A stretch of DNA of 64,000 bases from Calendula officinalis (Eukaryota; Streptophyta; Magnoliopsida; Asterales; Asteraceae), in NCBI GenBank assembly GCA_963853835.1, contig OY970835.1, positions 33,120,047 through 33,184,046 on the forward strand, read 5' to 3'. The notes beneath the pieces are model-generated. The model did not search any database and was not told the DNA's origin. It saw only the letters and a list, made by a program, of their open reading frames with translations. Position numbers and translations under genes: made by a program. Of this stretch, positions 13,001-24,134 are shown piece after piece; within the stretch, counting starts at the first letter, position 1; every line of letters starts with the position of its first letter.

Positions 13001-16000
13001 CAGCCCGTTTCTCATCAAACGGGGCCCGTTTCAGAGCTTTGCCAATTGAAGAAATGTCTCCAGAATGAACGGTTCTGATTGAATCGTTTGTTTTAGATCC
13101 ATCATTATCGTTACTGTTTCGGTGATGAGGACAGTTAATTCTGTTATCACATACATGACTAGTGGATGCACCTTGACTGCCCTCAATTCGGGCAGCTGCT
13201 AATTGGGCAAGACTTGAAGTCTTCCGAACCGTTTTTTGTCTGCCTCTTGTGGCTTGTTTGACCGGTTTGACCGGCGGGTCAACTCTAAAAGACTCAATTG
13301 TCTTTAAATTTAAACCACCCTTTTTAACCCACCAAATGTCTTCTTCATCAGAAAGATACGGGCTTTTTTCTTCTACTTTTTGTCTCGTAGCTCTTCTGCA
13401 TTCTTCACATCCAGGTGTTCCTTCACTAATAGCCATTGGCCCAGTGGGCCTTTTAGACTCATCAAGCCCGTTTGCAGCAGGGGTAGAATGGGAATTTGGG
13501 AAATGAAGCAGGACTGCAATAGAATTCATTAGTTCCTCAACCTTAGGACTTCTATTAGTGTTTTTATTCGATAACGGTATTTTCCGGTGATCTTTTCTAA
13601 ACTTATGATGGTTTTTTTGCTTCTGCAAAGAACTAATATTTTTCAAATTATCAAGTAATTCATGAAGCAAAAGCCGTCTTTCATTTGAGTAAATTTGCAT
13701 AGCTTCTGAAACGAGAGACGTTTCTGCAATTTGTGCTCCTTCAAAAGCCGATTGGATGTATGAACCAGGAAGATGTTTCAACAGTTTATAATGTCTCCTT
13801 CTTCGGTCAAAGTCAACCATTGAGTCATTTCGACCCGTGATTCCACTAACAATTAGCTCTCTCACATATGCTTGAGGATAAAAAATACCTGCCCGAATGA
13901 GTTCGTTTATGAGTAACTGAACCCGTTTAAAACCTTCTCCATTTTGGGCCTGGTGTTGATCAAGCCAACACACGATAATATCATGTAACGGGCCCGGGCT
14001 TTGAAAAAAATGTGATAGATCTTTGACTTTTCTATTACTAATTTTTGACTTTCTCATGTTTCTTGATTTCATCTCTAAGAGTCGAGTAGCAATATATATC
14101 TGTGAAAAGTCTCTTTTGCCACTGAATTTAATACCACTAGGAGGGCTGGTTCTAAAATCCCTAAAGTCACATGTGGCCCACTCACAGATAAAAAATACAG
14201 AACATATAAACGAAGGCCCGATTGACCCGATCCTTTTAAGTGATGATCTTAAATACGGGCTAACTTCTGATATCCATCTTTTATCACCTGTTTCCTCACA
14301 GAAATCCTCAAACATACACTTATAAGCAATAGTAATATCTCCATTTATAAGTGTTTTATCCAACTCATTAACTGCTTTCGCCACATTATGACCCGATTGG
14401 CCCGGTCTTGCAGCTCTCCCGAGACTAACCGCACATTTCTGAATTGAAGAAACAACCGAATCAATGTTTAATGAAGGCCCGTTTTCCCTGGTGGCCCGTG
14501 TTATTAAACTACCATCATTTGTTGGATTTGAAACCACACAAGATGGTAATGGAAAGGAATTTAAGGCAACAAAAGTATCAGGAACTGCAAGTATTAAATA
14601 TCTAAGAATCTCAATGAGAGCAGATATGGTGTAGGCCCGCCTAGAATTGTCCACAAGATCTGACCCGCCAGGAGACGGTTGTTGGATAAAACCAACAGCT
14701 ATTCCCACAAGGGTACGAACGTAATTTTGAGATAAAACAATAGTTTCTATAACACCGTATATAATAGGCAACAGCAATTGCAATATCCCCAGTAATTCCT
14801 TCTCCTGATAATGACAAAAACAATATAATTAAGGGGTAATTTCATATAAATCCTTGCAAACTTACAATATTACGTTTATATCCTTGCAAACTTAATTATT
14901 ACGTATATATCCTTCCAAAACCTCAAAATCTCATATATATCCTTTTACCTAATTTAATAATATTTAAATCTTTTAAAATTTAAAAAACATGAATCCTAAT
15001 CTTAATTAATGGTAAAATAGCCTAAATATCCTTGATAAAAGAAAATGCAGTTGTCGAGTTTGGCAAAAAAAATACCCTTGACGAAAGAAAAAACCTTTGA
15101 CCTTTAAGGGTATTTAGGACATTTTGTCATTTTCCCATTAATTTAGATTAGGATCTAAGTTTTCAAATTTTAATTATTATTAAATTAGGTAAAAGGATCT
15201 ATGTGAGAATTTTGAGGTTTTGGAAGGATATATACGTAATAATGAAGTTTGCAGGGATATATTCGTAATATTGGAAGTTTGCAAGAACGTATATGAAATT
15301 ATCCCTATAATTAAGACTTCAAGCTTTCAAACAGAAACTATTTCAGGTCAAGCCAACCCAACTGGTTTTGACCCGAACCCATTTTGACCCAAAACCCGAC
15401 CTTCCTTTTACCTGCAATTGGTTAAGAAGCCAATCTATGATTAAAGAAGGAAGAAGCAATCCTTGTGAATAATGCCACTGAATTATACCCACCACATACC
15501 ACCATTTAAAATGTAAAGACGGTTCTTCACCATCAACAACCGCCACCACTGAGTCATTCTTGTGCTGGCGGGACCCGCCATAACCACCAAACTGTGATGA
15601 TCTGTCATTATTTTTTGAAATAAATTCATCAAGAAGATATTGCAAATACTCGATAACATCTTTTGTCCACTGCTCTGAACGGGTAAACCGGGTTTTATCA
15701 GGCGACCCGCTGGAAGACCCGGGTCGAACCTGCAAGATGGAAAATCATGATCTGTTACAACTTACAATCCGAGAATGCAAATGCCAAAAAGATTATGCAA
15801 AAAAAGAAATAGAATTATTTACGGATTTACCTGATTTAAATAGGTTACTTTAATAAACCATGTTGCTCTTAGTAGTGGCACATTGTTTCTAGTAAGAACT
15901 TCAAAAAGTGATTTTTTTCTATAACCATGAGGAACATGATCAGCCAATGACCGTAAACGTTTATGTTTTTGAGAAAATCCCTGTATGAAAATACTCAAGA

Positions 16001-17077
16001 TTATTAAACAAGTGTAACAATATTAATAAAATTAAAAAAAAAAAAAAATAATAATAATAATAATATAATAATAATAATAATGAAACAGAAGACAAACCTC
16101 AATCCATTTCTTCCGAAAATCCTCACTGCCGGCTTTTTGTTCTGGAAAAACTCCAGGCTTACTCAATAAATTACCAGTAAGAGGGACTCCATAAACTTGA
16201 CCAGCCTGCAAAACATAATTATGATTTTTAAAATTAAATATAGATTTATAAACCACAAAAGTAGTTACATCAACAGTAGCAATACAATTATACCTTGCGT
16301 TTTTGAGCACGTGATTCATTAATTGCACGGTGATATTTTCTGATAGCCTGAAAATGTCAAAAAAATGTGCAAAACTGATTAGAATGGTTTAACTGAATGG
16401 CATGAGGGATTTACAATTTACATTTACCTCCTTGCACTTAAGGATTACAGGTTTAGTGAAAGTTGGAATCTGTGTTAAAGATATCTCTCTTGACTCCTGT
16501 GGTGACACATAAATTACAAATAATCAATTTATTAGACAAAATAATATTTTTTATTTTTTTAAGTCAAAATAAGTGAATGAACTTTTAACAGTTTTTAAGA
16601 CATACCTCAAGCCCTTCAACTGTCTCTCTGTATCCAGCGAGCACATAGTCCTTTGTAAGTGTCTCCTCTGGGCAATTTGCAGTTGGAGGGTGAAAATCAG
16701 GTGGTGGAAGCCTGACAGCAGAAGGGACAAATAATAATTTTAAAAAATGACGGTATAATTTAGGTAATTAATATACCAATTTATAAAAATGACAGAAAAT
16801 TTGAGTGTTTTTAGATTACAGAAACTACCTTGAATTCAGGGGATCTTTCTCACACTTTAATTTGTATGCTCCAAGCTGTGAAGGACGTCTACAAAACAGA
16901 AAACCGAAAATAGAACAAAAGTTATAATAACTGAAAGATACAGTTATAATTATAAGATAAAAAATGGAAAAATGCATACCTATTTAATGGAAAATTAGGT
17001 GGAAGAGAAGAGGAGTCAGGTCGGGAGGCAGTGTTATTGACTGCACTAGTGCAGTTGGTACCATGATACCTTTGCAT
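9052..17077 (-). CDS. MED12: Mediator complex subunit 12 (CRYPTIC PRECOCIOUS / CENTER CITY type)
   Basis: MED12 belongs to the Mediator kinase module with MED13, CDK8 and cyclin C, and regulates RNA polymerase II transcription in the nucleus; in Arabidopsis it affects flowering and embryo patterning. Coding exons from the start are 17077-16980, 16888-16829, 16711-16606, 16496-16428, 16347-16294, 16205-16098, 15980-15831, 15729-15412, 14804-12649, 12578-10053, 9916-9601 and 9504-9052. All join in frame with GT/AG borders to 2137 aa, near the Arabidopsis length. The N-terminus MQRYHGTNCTSAVNN is the family start. The Med12 domain with AGQVYGVPL lies near residues 112-200 and the LCEWA-type motif (ICEWATCDFRDF) near residue 528. 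Two very large exons carry most of the protein. I see no break. Confidence 0.95.
9942..10036. repeat. ATT/AAT trinucleotide microsatellite in a MED12 intron
   Basis: About 32 ATT units fill 95 bases of the 136-base intron 9917-10052. On the transcript strand it is AAT. Open frames of poly-Ile or poly-Tyr across it come only from this repeat. If the intron were retained, the MED12 frame would run through poly-isoleucine to a stop at 9926. Confidence 0.97.
14833..15305. mobile_element. Fold-back MITE of Mutator type in a MED12 intron
   Basis: This 473-bp element has ends GGGGTAATTTC and GAAATTATCCC and is flanked by a perfect 9-bp duplication, TATAATTAA (14824-14832 and 15306-15314). Nine bases is the target size of Mutator-like elements. 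The arms pair over most of the length, with phrases such as ATATCCTT...GCAAACTT and CCAAAACCTCAAAATCTC mirrored in order, so the whole element is a long palindrome. It lies within the 607-bp intron between coding exons 8 and 9 and carries no gene. Confidence 0.88.
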
Positions 17078-18250
17078 TTCTCCAAACTATGTCCCGCATA
17101 CTGTCTCACACATTGAATAACTGCAAATTACCATGTTATTATATATTTATATACTAAAAAATGTTATCTCCAAATACGTATTTTGAAGAAAAAAAATCAC
17201 ATTGTGCATATATATAAGTTCAGTGGAACGCAAATATTAAGGAGATCTCTATTTCGCAAGCATATATATTCCCAATTTGTAACTATAATTTAATCTAAGT
17301 GGTAGCCACATAAAATAGCTTGATGTGTTATTTAGTTTCTTAAATAGTTTAGATTGGATGAGCAATTTAGGTATGAATTATAAAAGAATTACAAATACGA
17401 AATCATTTTAGAAGCATAGCATGTGTTTACTCGTTAGACGACACATAGGCACCCTGAACTGAAACATATTTCTAGGCCAGTTCTACTGTTGTAGCATTAT
17501 ATATTAGCAACAGAAACCTACTCACCAGAATTTCAGTTATTCAATTAAGCACAAAAAAACATGTACACGTTCTCTTCATTGGTAGTGCACAAATTTCAAA
17601 GCCCATAGTCACTGATTGCGACAATAGACATTAACTGATGCATTAGATCACAGTGATCTTCAAAAAAAAATCGTCATACACTATCAAGTATAAACAAATT
17701 ACAACTTCAACCAGTTTCCCTGAGCTTAAAGTGTACTCAAAGTATCAGCTCGTATACAAAATAGCATTAAAGCAACTAAATATAAATGCATAAACCCCAA
17801 ATTAAACTCATGAAAAGACGAAATCAGGACAGACAATTCGGTAGCAAAACATCAACAAAAAAATTATAACATAGCTGCAAAATTAAACAAACCTTTGAAA
17901 TCAAGCAGAAGCTTTACGAAATAAACCCCAAATCAAGTTCGAAACATGCAAAACGCAGTTGTTGGAAGTTCGAGGAACGAAAACTAGGGTTTCTGAGGGC
18001 TGTCAGTGAAACTAGGGTTTTGAAGCCCAAGAACAAGAAATCAACAAGGGTAAAGTGTACGATGCGAATTACAGATACAAATTATGTAGATAAATATGTA
18101 TAATCGGACAGAAACGTCGAAGAGATTAGGGATTTGAATTTTGAGAAAGACGAATCGTGTGTATATAGAGATGTATTAGATACAGAGAGAGATTGGGGCT
18201 TTTGACCCTTTTTTTTATTTTCTAATTTTTTAATTTTTTCCGATGATGAC
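17078..18250 (-). promoter_or_regulatory. MED12 5' leader with intron and inferred promoter
   Basis: Upstream of the MED12 start a leader intron can be read as 17121-17892: donor after CAAAG at 17893 and acceptor TTTGCAG at 17121. The distal leader exon would run from 17893 to about 18150. A TATATA stretch near 18160-18170 on the transcript strand is a plausible TATA box. The splice sites are inferred from consensus only. Confidence 0.5.
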
Positions 18251-19024
18251 GACGACCAAACTAGAGGGGGCACAACTTAGGAGTTTGTCTAGTTGAGGGG
18301 GTTGTTTCGGACATTGTTTAGCTAACTAATCCTTTTTATGGAGAATAATCTTACTACTTTATAATGCAGATTGCATTTTTTTAAAAAGGAAGGTCTGAAT
18401 TCAAATATTCCTTAAATAGCAATGTCCTCTTTGCCATGATGAATTAAAAACATGCTTCCCACGAGATTCGAACCCGAGTGTGTTTAATCCATAGGTAAAC
18501 CTCTTACCACTACGCAAAGTAACACATTTGGTTACACTTTGGGGTCACTCCCTACTTAAGACGCCATATTACTGTCAACCAATGAGTCGACTAAAAACGT
18601 TAATTTATTTAATGCAATGCAATCTTTCTCCCTAATTTTAGTTCCTTAAATAAAGTCGAATAAAAACGTTTAAATAGCTGAAATAAAGTCCATTGGTTGA
18701 AACATTATTAGTAAACTTCGGAGTCAACCCTTTTGTGTTTCGAGTTAAAGATATTATTGGAATAAATTTAAATTATTTATGTCATCATTTGACCATTGGA
18801 ACTAAAAACGTGGAAGAAAAACGTCCTAAACCTATTACTTAAATTCCTTTCTAAGATTAGAAGAAAAACGTCCCCCCCTCTATATGTAACTTATCTTCTA
18901 ACAGAATATATATACTACATCTTAAACCAAAGACGAAATATTTCATGGCTTCAATCACCCAATAAGAAGCATCAGTGCTCCAGGCACCACCACGATCGGA
19001 TGAAGAAGTAGAGGTAACGTCTAT

Positions 19025-20238
19025 TTGACTAAATTCATTGATCATCATTCCTACTTTACAAATTATTCGCCTTGTCTTTTGAAGGAATTTGATGGATATA
19101 TTCCGATTGAAAACTTTGAAGACCTCTGCTATCCTCAATTCTGGTACAAATGCAGATTTGTACGCGTTGAATATGTTTGGCTTGACCGAACACATAACAA
19201 ACTATATTTGTTTCTACTAGACAGATTTGTAAGTTACTACTATATTTTGTGGCGGCAATTTATAGTTTGACTCATTATAATTTACGTTTCAATTTTGTGT
19301 CCACTTAAATATTAAATGTGATATTCATTTATAGATTACATTTAGTGAACCAATACGTAACTATATTTACTTATTTTGTTACTAATAGTCATTTATTGTA
19401 GAGGCACAAATTTGTAGCGATGATTCCCCCCCGTTAGTTGATGCATACTAAGGACGAAAATTACAAGGTGGTGTTTTTTCTTTAAAGTATTTCAAAATTG
19501 ATTACAACGACCTCGAATACTTTCCACGCTTTGATAACCAGCCATTTATAACATTATCTTAAATATGTCACCAAGGTTCAAAATTCCGGTTATTGTTGAA
19601 GACACCACTAGAGTTATCATGGTAACCATGTTTGATCGGGATGTTAACTACTTGCTCGGGAAAACAGCTAAGTACTACGTTGATGAAGTTGAAAAGGTGA
19701 ACTTCTATACTAATTTTGATAATATTGATGCGTCTTTTTAATATGTACAATCCTTTTATCTATTCTTATTATAATCAGGCTGGTTTGCCTCTCAAAACGA
19801 TTCTTGCTCATTTTGCTCAGCTCTTAAATCAAAAATTTGCTTTCAAGCTAGACATAAGGCAATACAATATGGATTCGGGTAGTAACATTTATGGGATTGC
19901 AACCATGACTAACAATAAAGAAATATTATTAGAGTTACCAAAAAAGTTGACCGAAGGCCGGGTATTCTTGGAGAACCATTTTAAATTCAAATTATATTAT
20001 GTAAATTGTAACCCTTTTAATCATATAACTTTTACGTAAATGTATTATGCAGAGTGTAATTTCAGAAGTCGGGGATGATATCACCCCAATTTCAGTACAC
20101 CTATCACCATCGACAACTCGAACAAGATTTGTCACCACGCCGGTAAACTTAAAGAGGCAATTAGATGATTGTTGCGAGACAGAGGGAAATGATGTCACGA
20201 CATCATCAAAATCTCAGAAATTGGCCAACGCAGACTGA
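19025..20238 (+). pseudogene. RPA1-like (replication protein A large subunit) gene, broken
   Basis: Helitron-associated RPA-like proteins are single-stranded-DNA binders built of OB folds. Pieces in order: 19025-19228 (ending YLFLLDRF), about 19402-19558, 19565-19696 (RFKIPVIVEDTTRV), about 19781-19999 (AGLPLKTILAHF onward) and 20051-20238. The last encodes a basic Ser-rich tail with KRQLDDCCETEG and ends in a stop. Donor and acceptor sites are visible between several pieces. The second piece is shifted in frame after VAMIPP and has in-frame stops (a TAC-TAA where the 21.7-kb copy has TAT-GAC), so no full protein can be made. It is diverged from the second copy. Confidence 0.7.
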
Positions 20239-21463
20239 CTCATGATGGCCTCATCATCGCTTATTTTTATAATACAATTTCATTTTTAGAACAACAATTT
20301 TGCAATGTTTGTTTCTTGCATATTTAATTACTCTATTTGGTGATATCTTATTACAATGTTTTCTGGATTTGGAATTATTTTCATCTAATTTTTAATTATT
20401 CAATATAGCAACTAATTTTTTGTTGTTGGCCAACTACTACGACTCAAAATTAAAACTAATTATTCGTCTTTCTCCTTCAACCAACTGGTTTTGGACCATT
20501 CCTAAAATTAGTGCACTTCAAAATTAATAGGAGACTACATGATTAATTAGTTTTATTTGAAGCTAATAATTATAAATAGATTTATACGAAATATATTTGA
20601 GTGTAAAACATAATACATATTTTTAAATTCAAAACATTAAAGGTTCCCTATCTTTTGTTTGTAAAAATTTGAAATTAATGTTTTCCCATTATTAGGTATA
20701 TTTTGCTTTGACAATTCGCCGTGATTTCTTTTTTGGATCACCGAAAAACTTGCAAAGTTTCAATGTATGAGATACCTATTAATGCTTTTAATGATATTGT
20801 TAATTTTCTGTTAATTAAAACCGGTTTTTTTAAACCGTTGTCGACATTTAGCATAAAAAAAGTTATATAGTATAGACAAAACTAACAACTTACTCAATAC
20901 TTATTATGGTAATTCGCATAAATTAAGTGTTTCTATTAAAGGAAGACGTTTTCTACATCAATATTACCAAGAAAACGTATTCTTCATCAATATTAACAAA
21001 ATCAGAAATGTTTTTTAGTAAATGTTGAAATAATTACAGTCAAAGTAACACCTTTGGACTTTTCTAAATAAGGAAACGTTTTTATGGTCTATTTTTGTAA
21101 CGTCGTTGAATTGACTGTTATTAATATGAAGAGATGTAATTCCGTCAGATTTATACGTTTTTAGTCCACAATTAAATCAGTGTTAATATGACATTTAATA
21201 TGAATTAATCAAAACGTTTACTTGTCATTTATTTCGGGCATAATTAATTAAGTAATAATAAAAACCGGATTTGTTGCTTGAGCGGGAAAAAAATATAGAA
21301 TTCAAAACTTATTGATAACACGTGTTCGATTATATAAGTGGATTGAGATGTATGAATTTTTTACACGTAATACATTTGCTACATATATATCAATTGCGAT
21401 TGCGATAGAAGGTATATAGTAAACCACTGAATCACCAAAATATTTTTAAAACGTTTGCAGCAG

Positions 21464-21972
21464 ATGGAATGCCCCTTGTATGTACCAATAGTGAGCTTTG
21501 ACTCTCTCTGCCAACTTGAGTGGACTTACAGCTGCAACTATGTCCGGGTTGAGTATGTTTGGAGGGACGACAAACAAAACAACATCTGGCTTGTTTTGCT
21601 CGACAAATTTGTAAGTTGCTATTAAATAATGACATGTAGTACCTTTAATTTTCTTAACTTTACAATTACCAATTCATTGATTTATCTCACTCATTTAACC
21701 AACTGATCCTTTCTTCTTAGGGACACAAAATCATGGCCATTATCCCCCACAATTTAAGGACTCTATATGACGGACTCCAATTACAAGGTGGTGTGTTTTC
21801 GTTGAAGGGCTTCGAGATAGATTTTTACCTACTCAAAGACTATCCACGTTTTGGAAACTACAACTTCGTTCAAAATTATTGGACAATAGTGTTCACTACA
21901 AAAACCGAGCTTTCCAGGATTACTATGGGAGATCTTGGATGTTTTCGCAACTATCCATTTGCTTCGTTGTAG
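21464..21972 (+). CDS. Small RPA-like single-OB-fold protein within the Helitron
   Basis: Two exons, 21464-21610 and 21721-21972, join in phase 0 at GTAAGT and TTCTTAG borders to give 132 aa with no stop. The sequence RVEYVWRDDKQNNIWLVLLD followed by GHKIMAIIP is the typical strand pattern of the first DNA-binding OB fold of plant RPA70-like proteins. It lacks the later OB folds and zinc ribbon of a full RPA1 (about 600 aa). The first exon and start of the second are homologous to the broken copy at 19.1-19.5 kb. It may be a cut-down gene that can still be expressed, or a fragment whose frame has survived by chance. Confidence 0.6.
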
Positions 21973-22815
21973 CAATATCTGCTTTATGTGAACAAAATAT
22001 TCATTGTTTTTAATCATTTAACGTTTTTTTTCATTCTATTTTCCGTTTTAAATTATTTAGTTCCATCCTATATGTAATACATGTGACTTGGGTTTTCCTT
22101 TTAATCCTTCCATTTTTTATAATCCTTTCCATATGTCAAATATGATTACATGAATTGGCATGAGAAGTCAGTTATTTATAGATGTGCAAATTGACATAAT
22201 TGTCGGTTGAAGTTAAATAAAATCACGTGACTTTCTACCCTCTTATCTCTCTATGGATCAGATGATTGTTCCGGTAAATTCGTGTTATGATCGACCAATT
22301 GAAAATCATATAAATTGTTTTATTTTTAGTTTAAGTTGTTGATGTTTGTTTATGAATGTTGTGATTTAGGCTTTTGATTATCCAGATTCTATTTTTTAGC
22401 CAACAAATTATGTTCTATGTTGAGAGTTAACCTATTTTATTAACTTTATTTAATAATTGAGTTGTTTGGTCGATCAGTTATATAAATAAAATTTCCCAAA
22501 CACCCCTAATTTACGAACTTTTTGCTTTTCAAACAAATTTTTTAAGTTAATAAAATTTCCCAAACTACCACCTTCAATTTGGGTCAAAATAGAAACTAAA
22601 AGGGCATTCTAGGGATTAAAAATTACAACCCAGATTCGATGTACATCATTCACGCTTTCAATTCCCTCTGTTTTTCAAAATTCCCATTACCCTACGTGCC
22701 CTAATTTTTGGCCTACACAGCCGTCGAATTCTACTATCCCTTGGAGATGAGATGACAAATTGGGTCTGCATTCTTGAGGAGGTCCTTCATGGTCTCAGTT
22801 TCTTGACGAGTTCCT

Positions 22816-23928
22816 TTGGCAAAGGTTATGTTCGAAATCTTTCATCTGCCCCTGGCGTCTACAAAGGCATTAGATCGATCATTGCAAGACATCACGGGGA
22901 GGAGACTCCCTTTCGACGGTAAAGTTATGGTGTTGGGAGGTGACTTTAGGCAAGTTTTGCCAGTAGTTAGACGTGGAACGCGAGCACAAATTGTAGACTC
23001 CAGCCTAAGAATATCACCGCTATGGTCAATCATTAAAAAGATTAGGCTGACTCTCAATATGAGAGCGCGAAATGATCCATGGTTTTCCGACTTTCTTTTA
23101 CGAGTGGGGGATGGCGACGAAGAAGTTATAGATGAAAAGTATATTCGCATCCCAGACGGCATGACCATTCCGTACATGGATAATGAGGCGTCCAAGGAAG
23201 AGTTGATTAATGCGATATTTCCTTCTATACATGTCAATGGAAAATCAGCAGATTATATCATTTCTAGGGCAATCTTATCAACAAAAAACGACCACGTAGA
23301 TGATCTTAACGAGAAGTTGATCAACAGATTTTGTGGTGAAGTGAAAACGTATTATAGTTTCGATGAAGCAGAAGACGACAGAAACGGATTATATCCTATG
23401 GAATTCTTAAACTCGCTTAATGTGAGTGGTCTGCCACCTCATGTTCTCCGGCTCAAAATTGGGTGCCCGATTATACTTTTACGTAATCTCGATCCCTCAC
23501 ATGGATTATGTAATGGCACAAGACTTATATGCAGAAAGTTCGAGTCAAATCTAATTGATGCAGAAATAGCTGTTGGGCAGCATGCTGGCAAAAGGGTTTT
23601 CTTGCCAAGAATACCTTTATGTCCGTCTGAATCCGACATGTTCCCTTTCAAGTTGAAAAGAAAACAGTTTCCGGTTCGGCTAAGCTTTGCTATGATAATC
23701 AACAAAGGCCAAGGACAAACAATTCCAAACGTTGGCGTGTATCTCCCGGAATCAGTGTTCTCGCATGGGCAACTTTACGTTGCCCTGTCAAGAGGAATTT
23801 CACAGCAGACGACAAAAGTCTTAGTAACTCCAGCAAAAAGGTTTAATCTTGACGGCGTTTACACAGCAAATGTGGTCTATCGAGAGGTCTTACATGATGA
23901 ATATACGTTAGTTCATCGCCATGTCTGA
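22816..23928 (+). pseudogene. Helitron helicase, C-terminal part (PIF1 family)
   Basis: An open frame of 370 codons matches the C-terminal half of the RepHel helicase that unwinds DNA during Helitron rolling-circle transposition. Visible motifs are GGDFRQVLPVV (motif II/III area), ILSTKNDHVDDLNEKL, GLCNGTRLICR, INKGQGQTIPNVGVYLPE and HGQLYVALSRG (motifs V-VI). The Walker A motif, the rest of the helicase N-terminus and the Rep HUH nuclease should lie upstream and are absent; the sequence before 22816 has no matching frame. The stop at 23926-23928 lies 206 bp before the Helitron 3' end, the expected place. Without Walker A it cannot be an active helicase. Confidence 0.85.
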
Positions 23929-24134
23929 ATTTTTTTTTTGTCAACACATGTAATTTAACAAATTTTAAACCCTGAAAAGTTATCAATGTAGTCTTTATCC
24001 ATATTACATTCCCAACTATAAGTAATTTGTATAATAATCGTTATAAAATAACATGTGAACGAACAACATGAACATCGTCGCGGAAAAGAGGTATCAGGGT
24101 ACCCGCCCGCCGCATTACGCGGGTACCCTACTAG

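Larger units (their letters stand above)
18349..24134 (+). mobile_element. Decayed autonomous-type Helitron with RPA-like genes and helicase fragment
   Basis: The 5' end reads TCTTACTACTTTATAATGCA after a host A. The 3' end is a hairpin at about 24098-24128 (GGGTACCCGC...GCGGGTACCC) followed by CTAG at 24131-24134 and a host T. Both ends match the non-autonomous Helitrons at 2270-4948 and 26503-29063. Inside, all on the plus strand, are an RPA-like pseudogene (19.0-20.2 kb), a short intact RPA-like gene (21.5-22.0 kb) and the C-terminal half of a PIF1-like Helitron helicase (22.8-23.9 kb). The Rep nuclease domain and N-terminal helicase motifs were not found, so the element is deleted and probably immobile on its own. 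Confidence 0.82.

Noticed and set aside
18455..18540. tRNA-like phrase ATTCGAACCCGAG in the Helitron 5' region
   Set aside because: No cloverleaf could be formed; similar phrases occur near the 5' ends of the other Helitrons, so it is part of the element.
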